The notes under the pieces: generated by a model
Seen by the model: the letters and a program-made list of their open reading frames with translations, nothing else
Databases searched by the model: none
Told to the model about the DNA's origin: nothing
Part shown: positions 16,763 through 24,411 of the stretch, in pieces
Layout of the letters: every line of letters begins with the position of its first letter
Numbering within the stretch: the stretch's first letter is position 1
Assembly: GCA_038250675.1 (NCBI GenBank)
Contig: JBBSCB010000001.1
Coordinates: 124,001-188,000 of the forward strand
DNA length: 64,000 nucleotides
DNA from: JAICUF01 sp038250675
Lineage (GTDB): Bacteria > Gemmatimonadota > Gemmatimonadetes > Gemmatimonadales > GWC2-71-9
Direction: 5' to 3'
Made by a program: the position numbers and the translations under genes

Positions 16763-18307
16763 TCAGCGGCTCCCTGCCGGGCGAAAGAGCAGGTCCTGGT
16801 AGTCAAAGCTGAAGTCGGCGGCCGGGCTCACCGGCGCCATCCGGAACGTCGCAATCGAGCCGTCCGCGTTGAGCGCGAAGATGACGTATGCGTCCGGAAT
16901 GTTGTCGGTGCGCCAGCGCGCCACGAAGGTATCGTACTGCCAGTGCTCCAGGTCGGCGGCCATCGCGGGGGAATGGGCCATGCGCAGCACCAGCTTCCCC
17001 TGCTCGCTCGCGATCGTCGCGTCGCCGTACATGGCGTCGGCATAGCGGCCGGCGTACCGGTCGAGCGGCAGCGACGGGTGCGAGGTGCGGTCGCGCGCAG
17101 CGGCCGCGGCCCGCACTACCGAATCGGACGACGCATCGCCCGCCACGCTCGCGGCCGCCCACGCCGCGATCCAGTCGGTGGGCGGCGCGCCGACATACGC
17201 GTCGAGGATGTGATAAGCTACCGCGTCCATGAGCGACGCTTCCGCGTTGGTCAGCACCACGATCCCCAGTTTGAGGTCCGGCACCAGGATGGTCCGCGAG
17301 ATCATGCCGGCCAGTCCGCCGCTGTGATTGGCGACCTTCCAGCCGTGGTAGTCCCGCAGTCCCCAGCCCAGCGCATATTCGCTGAAGTTCGCCCGCAGCG
17401 GCGCGAGCGCGCCCCGCGGCGTGCCCGCCGGCGTGATCGTGACGCCGGTCCACATGTCGCGCGCGCGGGGCTGGGTCCAGAGCCGCCCGGCGGCGATGCG
17501 GCCGGAGTCGAGCTGGGTGATCATCCATTTCGCCAGGTCGGTGACGTTGGCGTTGATGCCGCCGGCCGGTGCGATGTTATCCACCGAATCTCGGGGGACG
17601 ACGGCCAGCCGCCCGTTCACATGGCCGTGCGGCATCGCCACGTTGTCGCCGTCGTGCGACTGGGTCACGCTCGTCGTCGCCTCGCGCATGCCCAGCGGCC
17701 CGAAGATGCGGGCGCGGATGAAGTCGTCCCAGCTCATGCCGGACGCGGCCTCGGCCACCAGGCCGGCGGCGATGTACAGGACGTTGTCGTAGGCGTAGGC
17801 TGAGCGGAAGCTGGTTACCGGCGGCACTGTGCGAAGGCGCCGGACGATCTCCTCGCGGCCGTAGGTCGCGTGCAACCAGAGCAGATCGCCGGCACCGAGC
17901 CTCAGTCCGCTCCGGTGGGTCAGCAGGTCGCGGATGGTGAATTCGCGGGTCACATACGGATCGTACAGCTCGAACCACGGCAGGAATGTCTGCACCCGGT
18001 CGTCCCAGCGCAGCTTACCCTCGTCCACCAGGATGGCGAGTGCGGCCGCGGTGAACGCCTTGGTATTGGATGCGATCTGGAAGAGGGTGTGGGCATCCAC
18101 CGGTGCCGGCTTGCCCATCTCGCGCACGCCGTAGCCGCGGGCCAGCACGACCCGGCCGTCCTTCACGATCGCCACGGCCAGGCCAGGCACCTCGAACTCG
18201 CGGAGGCCGCGCGCGATGTAGCTATCGAGATCGGCGGGTGGAACGGACTGGGCGGGCAGCGATGCCGGCAGCGCCAGCGCGAGGACGGTCAGCAGGCGTG
18301 TGCGCAC
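16763..18307 (-). CDS. Serine hydrolase, beta-lactamase/esterase class C fold, with C-terminal DUF3471-like domain
   Basis: 514 residues. Signal peptide 1-19 (ALALPASLPAQ). Catalytic SNTK at 80-83 (SxxK), YDN at 173-175 (YxN) and the KTG-equivalent HSGG in VANHSGGLAGMI. The last about 100 residues (LDRYAGRYADAMYG ... DYQDLLF) form the lipocalin-like DUF3471 domain. Periplasmic peptidase or esterase of unknown substrate; true beta-lactamase activity is unlikely given the domain layout. GTG start at 18307. A second, unrelated member lies at 57628-58797. Confidence 0.92.
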   Translation of the reverse strand: MRTRLLTVLALALPASLPAQSVPPADLDSYIARGLREFEVPGLAVAIVKDGRVVLARGYGVREMGKPAPVDAHTLFQIASNTKAFTAAALAILVDEGKLRWDDRVQTFLPWFELYDPYVTREFTIRDLLTHRSGLRLGAGDLLWLHATYGREEIVRRLRTVPPVTSFRSAYAYDNVLYIAAGLVAEAASGMSWDDFIRARIFGPLGMREATTSVTQSHDGDNVAMPHGHVNGRLAVVPRDSVDNIAPAGGINANVTDLAKWMITQLDSGRIAAGRLWTQPRARDMWTGVTITPAGTPRGALAPLRANFSEYALGWGLRDYHGWKVANHSGGLAGMISRTILVPDLKLGIVVLTNAEASLMDAVAYHILDAYVGAPPTDWIAAWAAASVAGDASSDSVVRAAAAARDRTSHPSLPLDRYAGRYADAMYGDATIASEQGKLVLRMAHSPAMAADLEHWQYDTFVARWRTDNIPDAYVIFALNADGSIATFRMAPVSPAADFSFDYQDLLFRPAGSR

Positions 18308-18341
18308 GGGTGATCCTTTGCGGTGGGTGTGCCGGTGGGCG

Positions 18342-18503
18342 TCAGCCGCCCAGCTCGTCGGCCAGGCGGCGGCCGAGATAGATGCCGAGTCCGGAGCCGA
18401 TGGTGCTGAGGATGAAGGCGGTCATGTAGCCGACCCGCATCCCCAGCCACCAGCCGAGCGCACTGCCGACGGTCGCCCCGGCAAAGGCGAGCAGCTTGCC
18501 CAT
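18342..18503 (-). CDS. Small two-helix membrane protein
   Basis: 53 residues (MGKLLAFAGATVGSALGWW...). Two glycine-rich helices (AGATVGSALGWWLGM and YMTAFILSTIGSGLGIYLG), with a charged tail RRLADELGG. It starts immediately after the TAG of the VOC gene (TAGATG), so it is translationally coupled. Similar short glycine-zipper membrane proteins occur widely; function unknown. It is too short for most automatic callers. Confidence 0.75.
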   Translation of the reverse strand: MGKLLAFAGATVGSALGWWLGMRVGYMTAFILSTIGSGLGIYLGRRLADELGG

Positions 18504-18857
18504 CTAGCGGTCCGACCAGGCAGCCAGCTCGTTGCCGTCCGGGTCGGCGAAGTGGAACCGGCGGCCGCCGGGAAACTCGAAGATCTCGCGAACAATCCGG
18601 CCGCCGGCGCTGGCGACCCGGTCGCGGGTGGCTTCGAGTGCCGATGTGTAGAGGATGACCAGCGGGCCGCCGGGGTGCGGCGCCTCGGTGCCGTTGAATC
18701 CCCCGCCGATGCCGCCGTCCTTGAACGAGGCGTAGTCGGGGCCGAAATCCTCGAAGGTCCAGCCGAACGCGGTGCCGTAGAATCGCTTGGCCTTCGCGAC
18801 GTCGCGGACCATGATCTCGATGTAGTCGATGCGATGCTCGGGACGTGCTGCCGTCAT
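18504..18857 (-). CDS. VOC (glyoxalase/dioxygenase) family protein
   Basis: 117 residues from ATG 18857, with GGGAGGGAG 5 bases upstream. Typical beta-alpha-beta-beta-beta halves: IDYIEIMVRDVAKAKRFYG, then AFGWTFEDFG, and the closing FHFADPDGNELAAWSD with the conserved D-P-x-G-N. Substrate unknown. Directly followed by the small membrane protein. Confidence 0.88.
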   Translation of the reverse strand: MTAARPEHRIDYIEIMVRDVAKAKRFYGTAFGWTFEDFGPDYASFKDGGIGGGFNGTEAPHPGGPLVILYTSALEATRDRVASAGGRIVREIFEFPGGRRFHFADPDGNELAAWSDR

Positions 18858-18879
18858 GTCTCCCTCCCCGGTCGTCGTG

Positions 18880-19401
18880 CTAGCCACCGATTCCGTACCG
18901 CGAGCGCAGCATTTGGACGTGATGCGCTTCGTGGCCCGGGATGATATATGCCAGGGCGCGCACGCTCATCGGGCCCCCGCTCGCCGTGCCGCGGCGGGCA
19001 AGCGCGGCCTCGTCAAAGCTCGCCACCAGCGTGATCGTTGCCCGGCGGACGTCACGCCATTCGCGCACGAGATCGACCAGCGTGCGCGCATCGGCTCCCG
19101 CCGCCGCCACATAGTCGTCCTGCTCGAAGCCGGGCAGTGGCGTCGCGTCGCCGCGGGCGATCCGCAGCGCGCGGTAGGCCATGATCCGCTCGGTATCACC
19201 GAGGTGCCCCACCATCTGGCGCACGCTCCACTTGTCCGGTGCATAGCGGTGTCCGGCGGCCACCTCGTCCACCGCATCGAGCATGGCGCCGGTCGACTCG
19301 AGCTGGGCCGCCATCGCGCCCAGCGGGTTGCTGTCGGCGACCTCGGCAACGTAGCCGGCGTAGTATGACGCGTATTCGTGGGCTTCCGGTCTCGGGATCA
19401 T
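18880..19401 (-). CDS. DinB-superfamily protein
   Basis: 173 residues from ATG 19401 (MIPRPEAHEYAS), overlapping the previous stop as ATGA. Metal-ligand histidines in MVGHLGDTERIM (H66) and IPGHEAHHVQML. A four-helix bundle; cytoplasmic; probable thiol- or metal-dependent enzyme. It follows an alkyltransferase-like DNA-repair gene, which hints at a damage or electrophile response, though that is only context. Confidence 0.88.
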   Translation of the reverse strand: MIPRPEAHEYASYYAGYVAEVADSNPLGAMAAQLESTGAMLDAVDEVAAGHRYAPDKWSVRQMVGHLGDTERIMAYRALRIARGDATPLPGFEQDDYVAAAGADARTLVDLVREWRDVRRATITLVASFDEAALARRGTASGGPMSVRALAYIIPGHEAHHVQMLRSRYGIGG

Positions 19402-19733
19402 CGATTCCCCTGCGTGGTAGGCTTCCATCGGTAGCGTGAGAGCGGGATGCGTCCGCCGGCGGCAAACTCGATACCCTCCTCGGCGAGCAACAGGTGCTGC
19501 AGCCGGCCGTCGTCCGGCACCGCCCGCGCGGAGATTTCGCCGCGGGCGTTGACCACGCGGTGCCACGGGACCCGCGTGTCGTTCGGCAGGCGATGCAGCG
19601 CGTAGCCCACCTGTCGTGCGTGCCGTGGCATGCCGGCCAGCCGGGCCACCTGTCCGTAGGTGGCCACCCGGCCCCGCGGGATCCGGCGGACTACGGCGAG
19701 GATCCGCGCCGGGATGCCGTCCGTGCCGCTCAG
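19398..19733 (-). CDS. Alkyltransferase-like protein (MGMT family, Trp instead of active-site Cys), apparent CTG start
   Basis: 111 residues if started at CTG 19731-19733, which overlaps the preceding TGA as CTGA and has GGAG 5 bases upstream. The only upstream alternative is GTG 19781, which would add 16 mostly arginine and alanine residues lying inside the previous gene. The DNA-binding core is clear: GRVATYGQVARLAGMPRHAR and QVGYALHRLP. The active-site PCHRV is replaced by PWHRV (W57), defining an ATL protein that binds O6-alkylguanine and recruits nucleotide excision repair rather than removing the alkyl group. Confidence 0.87.
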   Translation of the reverse strand: MSGTDGIPARILAVVRRIPRGRVATYGQVARLAGMPRHARQVGYALHRLPNDTRVPWHRVVNARGEISARAVPDDGRLQHLLLAEEGIEFAAGGRIPLSRYRWKPTTQGNR

Positions 19734-20263
19734 GTGGGCTCCGCGGCGGCGCGCCGTCCGGCGGCGTCGAGTGCCAGCCACCCGCCCGCGATGGCAACCA
19801 CCGCGATCAGTGCCCCGGCCACACGGATGGCATGCGCGATCGTCTGGTCCTGCGGCAGCCGGTCGAGCTCGGCGAGGAGATAGGCCCAGTCGTGCTCGCC
19901 GCCGCCCACCAGCGGCAGTTCCTGCGCGCGGGCATCAGCCACGTAACGCGCGATGTTCCAGCAGTTCTGGCCCACCCACCAGAGCGGGATCGTGGCGGCA
20001 TGGCGATCGCCCCGGCGCCAGAAGTACCCGGCGAACACCAGCGGAATGATCAGCTGGAACAGCGTGCCGCCCAGGGTCGAGAGAAATTCGCCGCCCCAGG
20101 CGAACACCAGATGGCCGGTCTCGTGGATCGGCAGGTCCACCGCATCGAGCCAGTGGAAGTCGTCCGGCCGGCGGAGACACCACACCGTGTAGATCGCGAG
20201 GCCGACGGTCAGGGCCCGGCGGGCCCGGCGCCCGCCGGCCGTGATCGCCGCCGGTGCGGTCAT
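19730..20263 (-). CDS. Integral membrane protein with HExxH motif
   Basis: 177 residues with about four membrane helices. It carries HETGH (in LPIHETGHLVFAWGG), a zinc-protease-like motif next to a hydrophobic helix, recalling M50 or M48-type membrane peptidases, but without a recognisable second ligand motif. Start ATG overlaps the previous stop (ATGA). The family may be a putative membrane metalloprotease or a structural relic; not assignable from sequence alone. Confidence 0.75.
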   Translation of the reverse strand: MTAPAAITAGGRRARRALTVGLAIYTVWCLRRPDDFHWLDAVDLPIHETGHLVFAWGGEFLSTLGGTLFQLIIPLVFAGYFWRRGDRHAATIPLWWVGQNCWNIARYVADARAQELPLVGGGEHDWAYLLAELDRLPQDQTIAHAIRVAGALIAVVAIAGGWLALDAAGRRAAAEPT

Positions 20264-20517
20264 CGCGGTGGCGCGGCGTCCCCCGGCCGGGTCAGCAGTC
20301 GTTCGGCAAAGTCCAGCCGTTCCTGGGCTTCGACGAGCTCGCGCCGCACGGCCTGCAGTTCCTGCTCCATCTGATCCAGCCGGAGCCGGGTGTCCTCGCC
20401 GCCGTCACCCATCGCGCGGTACCGCGCGAGCTTGGTGAGCCCACTCATGACGATGGCGGAGACCGGGATCAGCAGGGCGATAATGGGAATGAAGAGCGCA
20501 AGATCGTGACTCGGCAT
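20260..20517 (-). CDS. Small membrane protein with coiled coil, PspB-like layout
   Basis: 85 residues: N-terminal membrane helix (LALFIPIIALLIPVSAIVMS), then a basic stretch and a coiled coil (MEQELQAVRRELVEAQERL) ending DFAERLLTR. A second window protein at 30769-31017 ends with the same ERLDFAERLLT segment. The topology resembles phage-shock protein B, but length and sequence differ. Coupled by ATGA to the HETGH membrane protein. Confidence 0.72.
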   Translation of the reverse strand: MPSHDLALFIPIIALLIPVSAIVMSGLTKLARYRAMGDGGEDTRLRLDQMEQELQAVRRELVEAQERLDFAERLLTRPGDAAPPR

Positions 20518-20550
20518 GGTCGGCTCGGAGGTGGTTGGTCGCTGGGCCCG

Positions 20551-20901
20551 TCAGGATGCCGGCCGGCGTTCCCACGCCGTTGCGGCGACGCCGGCCAGCG
20601 CCTCGCGGAGCCGGGTGGCGTCGCCGTCGCTGATGTTGCCGCCGGAATAGCGCTCGGTCAGCGTGCCGGTCCACTCCAGCGCGGGCGGCTGATCGGGCGT
20701 TGGCCGGTATTCGAAGTTGATCCACTGCTCCTTGGGATTCCACGCCAGTCGCATTTCCTCGCTGCCGCGCCGCCACCGGCTGACCCGCGCGCCAAACTCG
20801 CCGGATGTCTCGCCGTCGCCCGCCGGCACGAAGCCGTGTCCGCGGGCACCGCCGTGCACCACGGCCATCAGGGAGGGAAACAGTTCGTCGATTGTGGACA
20901 T
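20551..20901 (-). CDS. Hypothetical cytoplasmic protein
   Basis: 116 residues: STIDELFPSLMAVVHGGARG, WNPKEQWINFEYRP, ERYSGGNISDGDATRLREA. GAGGG stands before the ATG. No signal or membrane segment. The composition (charged, aromatic) supports a real gene rather than a random frame. No family recognised. Same strand as, and 33 bp from, the PspB-like gene. Confidence 0.65.
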   Translation of the reverse strand: MSTIDELFPSLMAVVHGGARGHGFVPAGDGETSGEFGARVSRWRRGSEEMRLAWNPKEQWINFEYRPTPDQPPALEWTGTLTERYSGGNISDGDATRLREALAGVAATAWERRPAS

Positions 20902-20956
20902 GGGCCCTCAAGTTCGGGTGCCGGCCCGGGTGTCGCCAGAGGCGGCAGCCCGGCCC

Positions 20957-21160
20957 CTACGTTCGCGCGGACCGAACGGTGTCGCGCGCCTCCTCGACGA
21001 CGGCGTCCGCTACCTCGATCAGCAGGCCCAGCGCCGAGCGCATGGTGCGGACCAGCTGGCGCAGGACGGCCGGCCGCCGGACGACGATGCCGACGGTTGG
21101 GCGGCCGGGTGCGAGCTGACGATCCGGCGGTGCACTGGAAAGCGGTGTCGGGTCCGGCAT
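20957..21160 (-). CDS. Small hypothetical protein
   Basis: 67 residues from ATG 21160 (MPDPTPLSSAPPDRQ). AGGAG 6 bases before the start is strong. A Pro-rich head is followed by an amphipathic helix VRTMRSALGLLIEVADAVVE. It lies 16 bp after the stop of the gene at 21177-21587, so probably one transcript. Function unknown. Confidence 0.62.
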   Translation of the reverse strand: MPDPTPLSSAPPDRQLAPGRPTVGIVVRRPAVLRQLVRTMRSALGLLIEVADAVVEEARDTVRSART

Positions 21161-21176
21161 GACGGTCTCCTGTGGC

Positions 21177-21587
21177 TCAGGCGGACGGACGCGGATCGGG
21201 GCCGGAGTCGAGCAGGTCGGCGACCCGGCTGGGCGACATCCCGATATCCCGCAATATCTGCTCGGTGCTCGGCCGGGAAAAGTCCGCCCGGTGGGCCTCG
21301 AAGATGAGTTCACGGGCGTCCGGCTGGTGCAGCGCCTGCTGCTGGAGCAGATGCCAGCCGTTCTCATCGACGAACATCCGGATCGCATGCTCCAGCGATT
21401 CAAACGAATGTTCCCGCCACGCACGGTCCCGTGGATGCCAGAACCGGGTGAGAATCGGCGTGGCCGGCTGGCCGGCGCGGGTGGTCACCACCACGAGATG
21501 GGGGCGGCCCGGCCCGGCGGACGACACGGCTTCGGCGGGTGATGGCGACGGCTGAGCCACCGGATCACCCGAGAGTGGAATGGACAT
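21177..21587 (-). CDS. Hypothetical cytoplasmic protein
   Basis: 136 residues with GAGGAT before the ATG. Features: HLVVVTTRAGQPATPILTRF, RDRAWREHSFESLEHAIRMF and STEQILRDIGMSPSRVADLL, the last resembling a small DUF1127-like or helix-turn-helix tail. No confident family. Cytoplasmic. Confidence 0.65.
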   Translation of the reverse strand: MSIPLSGDPVAQPSPSPAEAVSSAGPGRPHLVVVTTRAGQPATPILTRFWHPRDRAWREHSFESLEHAIRMFVDENGWHLLQQQALHQPDARELIFEAHRADFSRPSTEQILRDIGMSPSRVADLLDSGPDPRPSA

Positions 21588-21619
21588 GGCGCATCCTCGG
21601 TGATTCGATCAAACATACC

Positions 21620-21902
21620 CTATTCCAGCAGCCACTCCTGCCAGCCGCTGAGCAGCTCCTGCTCGCTCCGGTCCAGGACTGCCAGCAGCTCCGCCAGCGT
21701 GGTGGCGCGCAGCCGGCGCCCAGGACGGCGGTGCCCCCGACGAACCAGCCCATGTCGGTCGGATCCACGAAGCGGGGTGCCGGATTGATCTGCCGGTGGT
21801 GGATGTGGAACGCCTCATGGGTGATGACACGCGCCACCTCGCCGCTGTCATGGCCGCAGCGCCCAGGACGAGCGCGAGCAACCACCGCGGCCGGCACCCC
21901 AT
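21620..21902 (-). pseudogene. Remnant of a secreted HExxH protein, two frame changes
   Basis: ATG 21902 shares a base with the upstream stop (TGATG) and opens with a signal peptide, MGCRPRWLLALVLGAAAM. The coding trace then jumps to a second frame carrying GEVARVITHEAFHIHHRQ and DPTDMGWFVGGTAVLGA, and to a third frame carrying TTLAELLAVLDRSEQELL and WQEWLLE before a TAG at 21620-21622. Three frames in under 300 bp, with a large part of the expected body missing, indicate a decayed secreted protein, possibly a zinc metallopeptidase. Family uncertain. Confidence 0.65.
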
Positions 21903-22603
21903 CAGTGATACCCCATCCCGGGGTACAGGAGGTTGATCGACGCGAAGAAGACGGGATTGAACACCACGTCGAAGAGTTGCCACGCGACCAGAAACCCGAT
22001 CAGTCCAAGCGCCGGGTTGCCCCAGATGAAGTCCTGATAGCGCCGGGTGGCCGCCGGGCCGAGCAGCAGTGGCACCACGCCGCTGCCATCGAGCGGCGGG
22101 AGCGGCAGCAGGTTGAACGCCGCCAGCAGCAGGTTGAGCGAGAAGAGCACGCCGAGCATCAGCGCGACGGCGGGCCAGAGCCCGTCGGCGTTGCTGGATA
22201 CGATCTGGCCAAAGCTGATCCGTTCCGGTGCATAGAAGACCCCGGCGGCGATCCCCACCCGGAGCAGAATGCCGGCGATGAGCACCAGCGACAGGTTGGC
22301 AACCGGGCCGGCGAGCGCCATGAGCGCGGCGCGGCGCGGTTCCTTGCGGGCCCATTCACGATTGTATGGTGCGCTGGCATAGCCAAAGGGCCAGCCGGTC
22401 GCCGCAACCGAAATGAGCGGCAGGAGCAGCATGCCCACCGGTTCGCGACGGATGTGCGGAATCGGATTCAGCGACACCTGACCGCCGTGGTAGGCGGTCA
22501 GATCGCCGCCCAACTTGGCCACCAGGGCGTGGGCGGCCTCATGCAGCGTCGTCGAGAAGAGAAAGACCACGTAGTAGATGACCGCAGTGGCAATATCAGG
22601 CAT
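21902..22603 (-). CDS. Site-2 protease family membrane metalloprotease (M50)
   Basis: 233 residues with about six membrane helices. Zinc motif HEAAH at 21-25 in the first helix, and the third ligand D172 in NLLPLPPLDGSGVV. No PDZ or CBS domain, so it belongs to the short form that cleaves membrane-embedded substrates. Its stop overlaps the start of the decayed secreted protein. Divergent from the lipoprotein at 22799. Confidence 0.92.
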   Translation of the reverse strand: MPDIATAVIYYVVFLFSTTLHEAAHALVAKLGGDLTAYHGGQVSLNPIPHIRREPVGMLLLPLISVAATGWPFGYASAPYNREWARKEPRRAALMALAGPVANLSLVLIAGILLRVGIAAGVFYAPERISFGQIVSSNADGLWPAVALMLGVLFSLNLLLAAFNLLPLPPLDGSGVVPLLLGPAATRRYQDFIWGNPALGLIGFLVAWQLFDVVFNPVFFASINLLYPGMGYH

Positions 22604-22664
22604 CGGACCTTGCGAGTGGAGGAGTCAGGCGCCGGGCGCCGTCGGTGTGTCCCCGGGCTCGTGC

Positions 22665-22709
22665 GTCGTCATTCTCTGAGTCGTCGTTCCCTGCGTCGTC
22701 GCTCTCTGA
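22665..22709. repeat. Three tandem copies of a 15-base unit
   Basis: Imperfect copies 22665-22679, 22680-22694 and 22695-22709, each beginning GTCGTC. They lie in the divergent gap between the site-2 protease and the lipoprotein, so they could be protein-binding sites or simple slippage repeats. Confidence 0.6.
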
Positions 22710-22798
22710 TCGGTGATGCGGGTCATCGCGGGGCCGGTCCCCCGGCGGCACAATGAACCGTCGACTCACGGGTTCCCTTCTCCTGCTGGAGTGTCTTC

Positions 22799-23176
22799 AT
22801 GCTCGCCCCGCGCCGTGCCTTGCGTTCGTTGCCGCTGCTGCTGATCGTCGCCGCGGCCGGCTGTGCCACCCATTCCCGGACCGACCAGTCCACCCCCCCC
22901 GCCGTTCCCGCCGATAACCAGACCAGGCTGGAGGTCGTCAATCGCTCGGCGTTCGACATGGAGGTGTACCTCGAGCGGGGCAACACGCGCACCCGCATGG
23001 GGCTCGCGCCCAACGGCAAGACCACGCGCTTTTCGCTCGGAACGGCGCAGGTGGTGGGTGCCAGCAGCGTGCGCATCCTCGCGATACCTGTGGGCGGTGC
23101 CGGCCGGCCCGCGGCCACCGAGCCGACCACGCTGCAGCCGGGTCAGCTGGTCACGCTGGACGTGCCGCCGCTCTGA
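22799..23176 (+). CDS. Hypothetical lipoprotein
   Basis: 125 residues. Signal MLAPRRALRSLPLLLIVAAAGC with lipobox AAGC, a Thr/Pro linker, then a small beta domain (RLEVVNRSAFDMEVYL ... GQLVTLDVPP). The pattern NRSxxDMxVYLxxG suggests a small beta-sandwich binding domain. No family recognised. Read divergently from the site-2 protease and ends 3 bp from the convergent EF-hand gene. Confidence 0.72.
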   Translation: MLAPRRALRSLPLLLIVAAAGCATHSRTDQSTPPAVPADNQTRLEVVNRSAFDMEVYLERGNTRTRMGLAPNGKTTRFSLGTAQVVGASSVRILAIPVGGAGRPAATEPTTLQPGQLVTLDVPPL

Positions 23177-23179
23177 CGC

Positions 23180-23479
23180 TCACTGGGGGTTGGGGCAGTT
23201 GAGCCGAAGGCGCTGGCCGCTGGACTGCTCGAAATATTCGGCGCAGAGGCGCCCGTCCATCGTGACGATGCGGGTGCCGACGTTGCGGCTGTGCATGAAC
23301 TCGCCCAGCGAGGTGTGGCCGCTCTGATCCCAGTCCATGTCGGCCCAGGCATAGTGCTTTTGCCACGCGGCGAGTGCGTACATGAAAAAGAGCGCCAGCA
23401 GGAGCGAGGCCGGCAGCGCGAGCGCATAGAGGGCGAAGCGCCACCAGGTCAGCGGCTCGAACAGCGTCTCGCGCGGCAT
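23180..23479 (-). CDS. Membrane-anchored protein with single EF-hand
   Basis: 99 residues. One membrane helix (YALALPASLLLALFFMYALA), then one 12-residue calcium loop DWDQSGHTSLGE with ligands at positions 1, 3, 5 and 12, then VGTRIVTMDGRLCAEYFE. This is a known small bacterial layout of a membrane anchor plus EF-hand plus Cys-containing tail. Probably periplasmic Ca2+ binding. Role unknown. Confidence 0.75.
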   Translation of the reverse strand: MPRETLFEPLTWWRFALYALALPASLLLALFFMYALAAWQKHYAWADMDWDQSGHTSLGEFMHSRNVGTRIVTMDGRLCAEYFEQSSGQRLRLNCPNPQ

Positions 23480-23492
23480 GCCGGCTCCCGGT

Positions 23493-23516
23493 CGCAGGGG
23501 CGTACGCAGGGGCGTA
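23493..23516. repeat. 12-bp tandem duplication
   Basis: Two exact copies of CGCAGGGGCGTA lie upstream of the EF-hand gene. They look like a simple duplication. Confidence 0.6.
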
Positions 23517-23580
23517 CGGTGAGGTCGTCGGGAAATCTGCCGGTCGGCGCGCCCGGACACAACGGGTGCACGCGGTGATT

Positions 23581-23829
23581 CTAGGTGTAGCGCACCTTGG
23601 CCGTCAGCAGTGCGATGTTGAGCGCCACAACGCCGATATTGGTGATGATCACCGGGCCGTTGCGGGTGAGCACGCCATAGGCCAGCCAGCAGCAGGCCCC
23701 CGCCAGCAGCAGTGCAAACATCCCCATCGACAGGTCGCCGGTTTCCCGCGTCCGCAGCGTCCGGACGAGCTGCGGCAGGAACGAAACCATCGTCAGCAGG
23801 CCGGCCAGGTACCCCAGATACGTCGTCAT
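23581..23829 (-). CDS. SemiSWEET sugar transporter
   Basis: 82 residues, three membrane helices. The PQ-loop is at residues 17-20 (SFLPQLVRTLRTRETGDLS), followed by SMGMFALLLAGACCWLAYG and NIGVVALNIALL. SemiSWEETs dimerise to form a two-gate sugar facilitator in the inner membrane. ATG shares ATGA with the lipoprotein stop upstream, giving a two-gene transcript. Confidence 0.9.
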   Translation of the reverse strand: MTTYLGYLAGLLTMVSFLPQLVRTLRTRETGDLSMGMFALLLAGACCWLAYGVLTRNGPVIITNIGVVALNIALLTAKVRYT

Positions 23830-24263
23830 CGGGCCGCTGCGGCGCCATGCTCCGTGAGTGCGCAGAGGATCATGTCGAGATTGCCGCTCGCGTCGCGGGC
23901 GAGCTGGTACGTTGCCGGATCCTCGCCGCCGCCGGTGGTATGCAGTTGCAGCTGGACGCTGTCGTTGGCATATCGGCCCGTAATGGTCGCCGCCTGCGGC
24001 CCGGACGGCAGTCCGAACGGCTGCGGGTAGTACTTGCCGGACAGACTGAACTGCTGCCCGGCATCGAGGATGAGCGGGCTGGTGGCGGCGAAATAGGACC
24101 CGCACGGCAGCAGCAGCTCGGCGCCGGCGTGGATTGCGATCAGCTCCGCATGCAGCGCCGGATCGCCGAACCGGCCGATGAGCGCGGAATTGCCCGGGGC
24201 CGTCGGATCGGAGCCGCAGGCGGTGGCGAACAGGGCGCTCGCGAGGATGATGGCGGTTCGCAT
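23826..24263 (-). CDS. Hypothetical lipoprotein
   Basis: 145 residues from ATG 24263 (an alternative ATG at 24272 adds three residues). Lipoprotein signal RTAIILASALFATAC. The mature domain is beta-rich (SPLILDAGQQFSLSGKYY, ATITGRYANDSVQLQLH). It precedes and overlaps SemiSWEET. Ligand unknown. Confidence 0.72.
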   Translation of the reverse strand: MRTAIILASALFATACGSDPTAPGNSALIGRFGDPALHAELIAIHAGAELLLPCGSYFAATSPLILDAGQQFSLSGKYYPQPFGLPSGPQAATITGRYANDSVQLQLHTTGGGEDPATYQLARDASGNLDMILCALTEHGAAAAR

Positions 24264-24411
24264 GGAGACCATACCGGTTGAGGTTGTCCCGGAGACGAGC
24301 GCTGGCGGGCGCCGCGCACGGGCCGCCCGCGGTGTTGTAGCCGGAACGCCGTTCCCCGCGTACTGTGTGGAGTGCGCCGAGCAGGTCCACCCCCATACCT
24401 TCGAGGTTCGC

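Noticed and set aside
22665..22709. Possible CRISPR-like repeats
   Set aside because: Only three contiguous 15-base units with no spacers and no cas genes.
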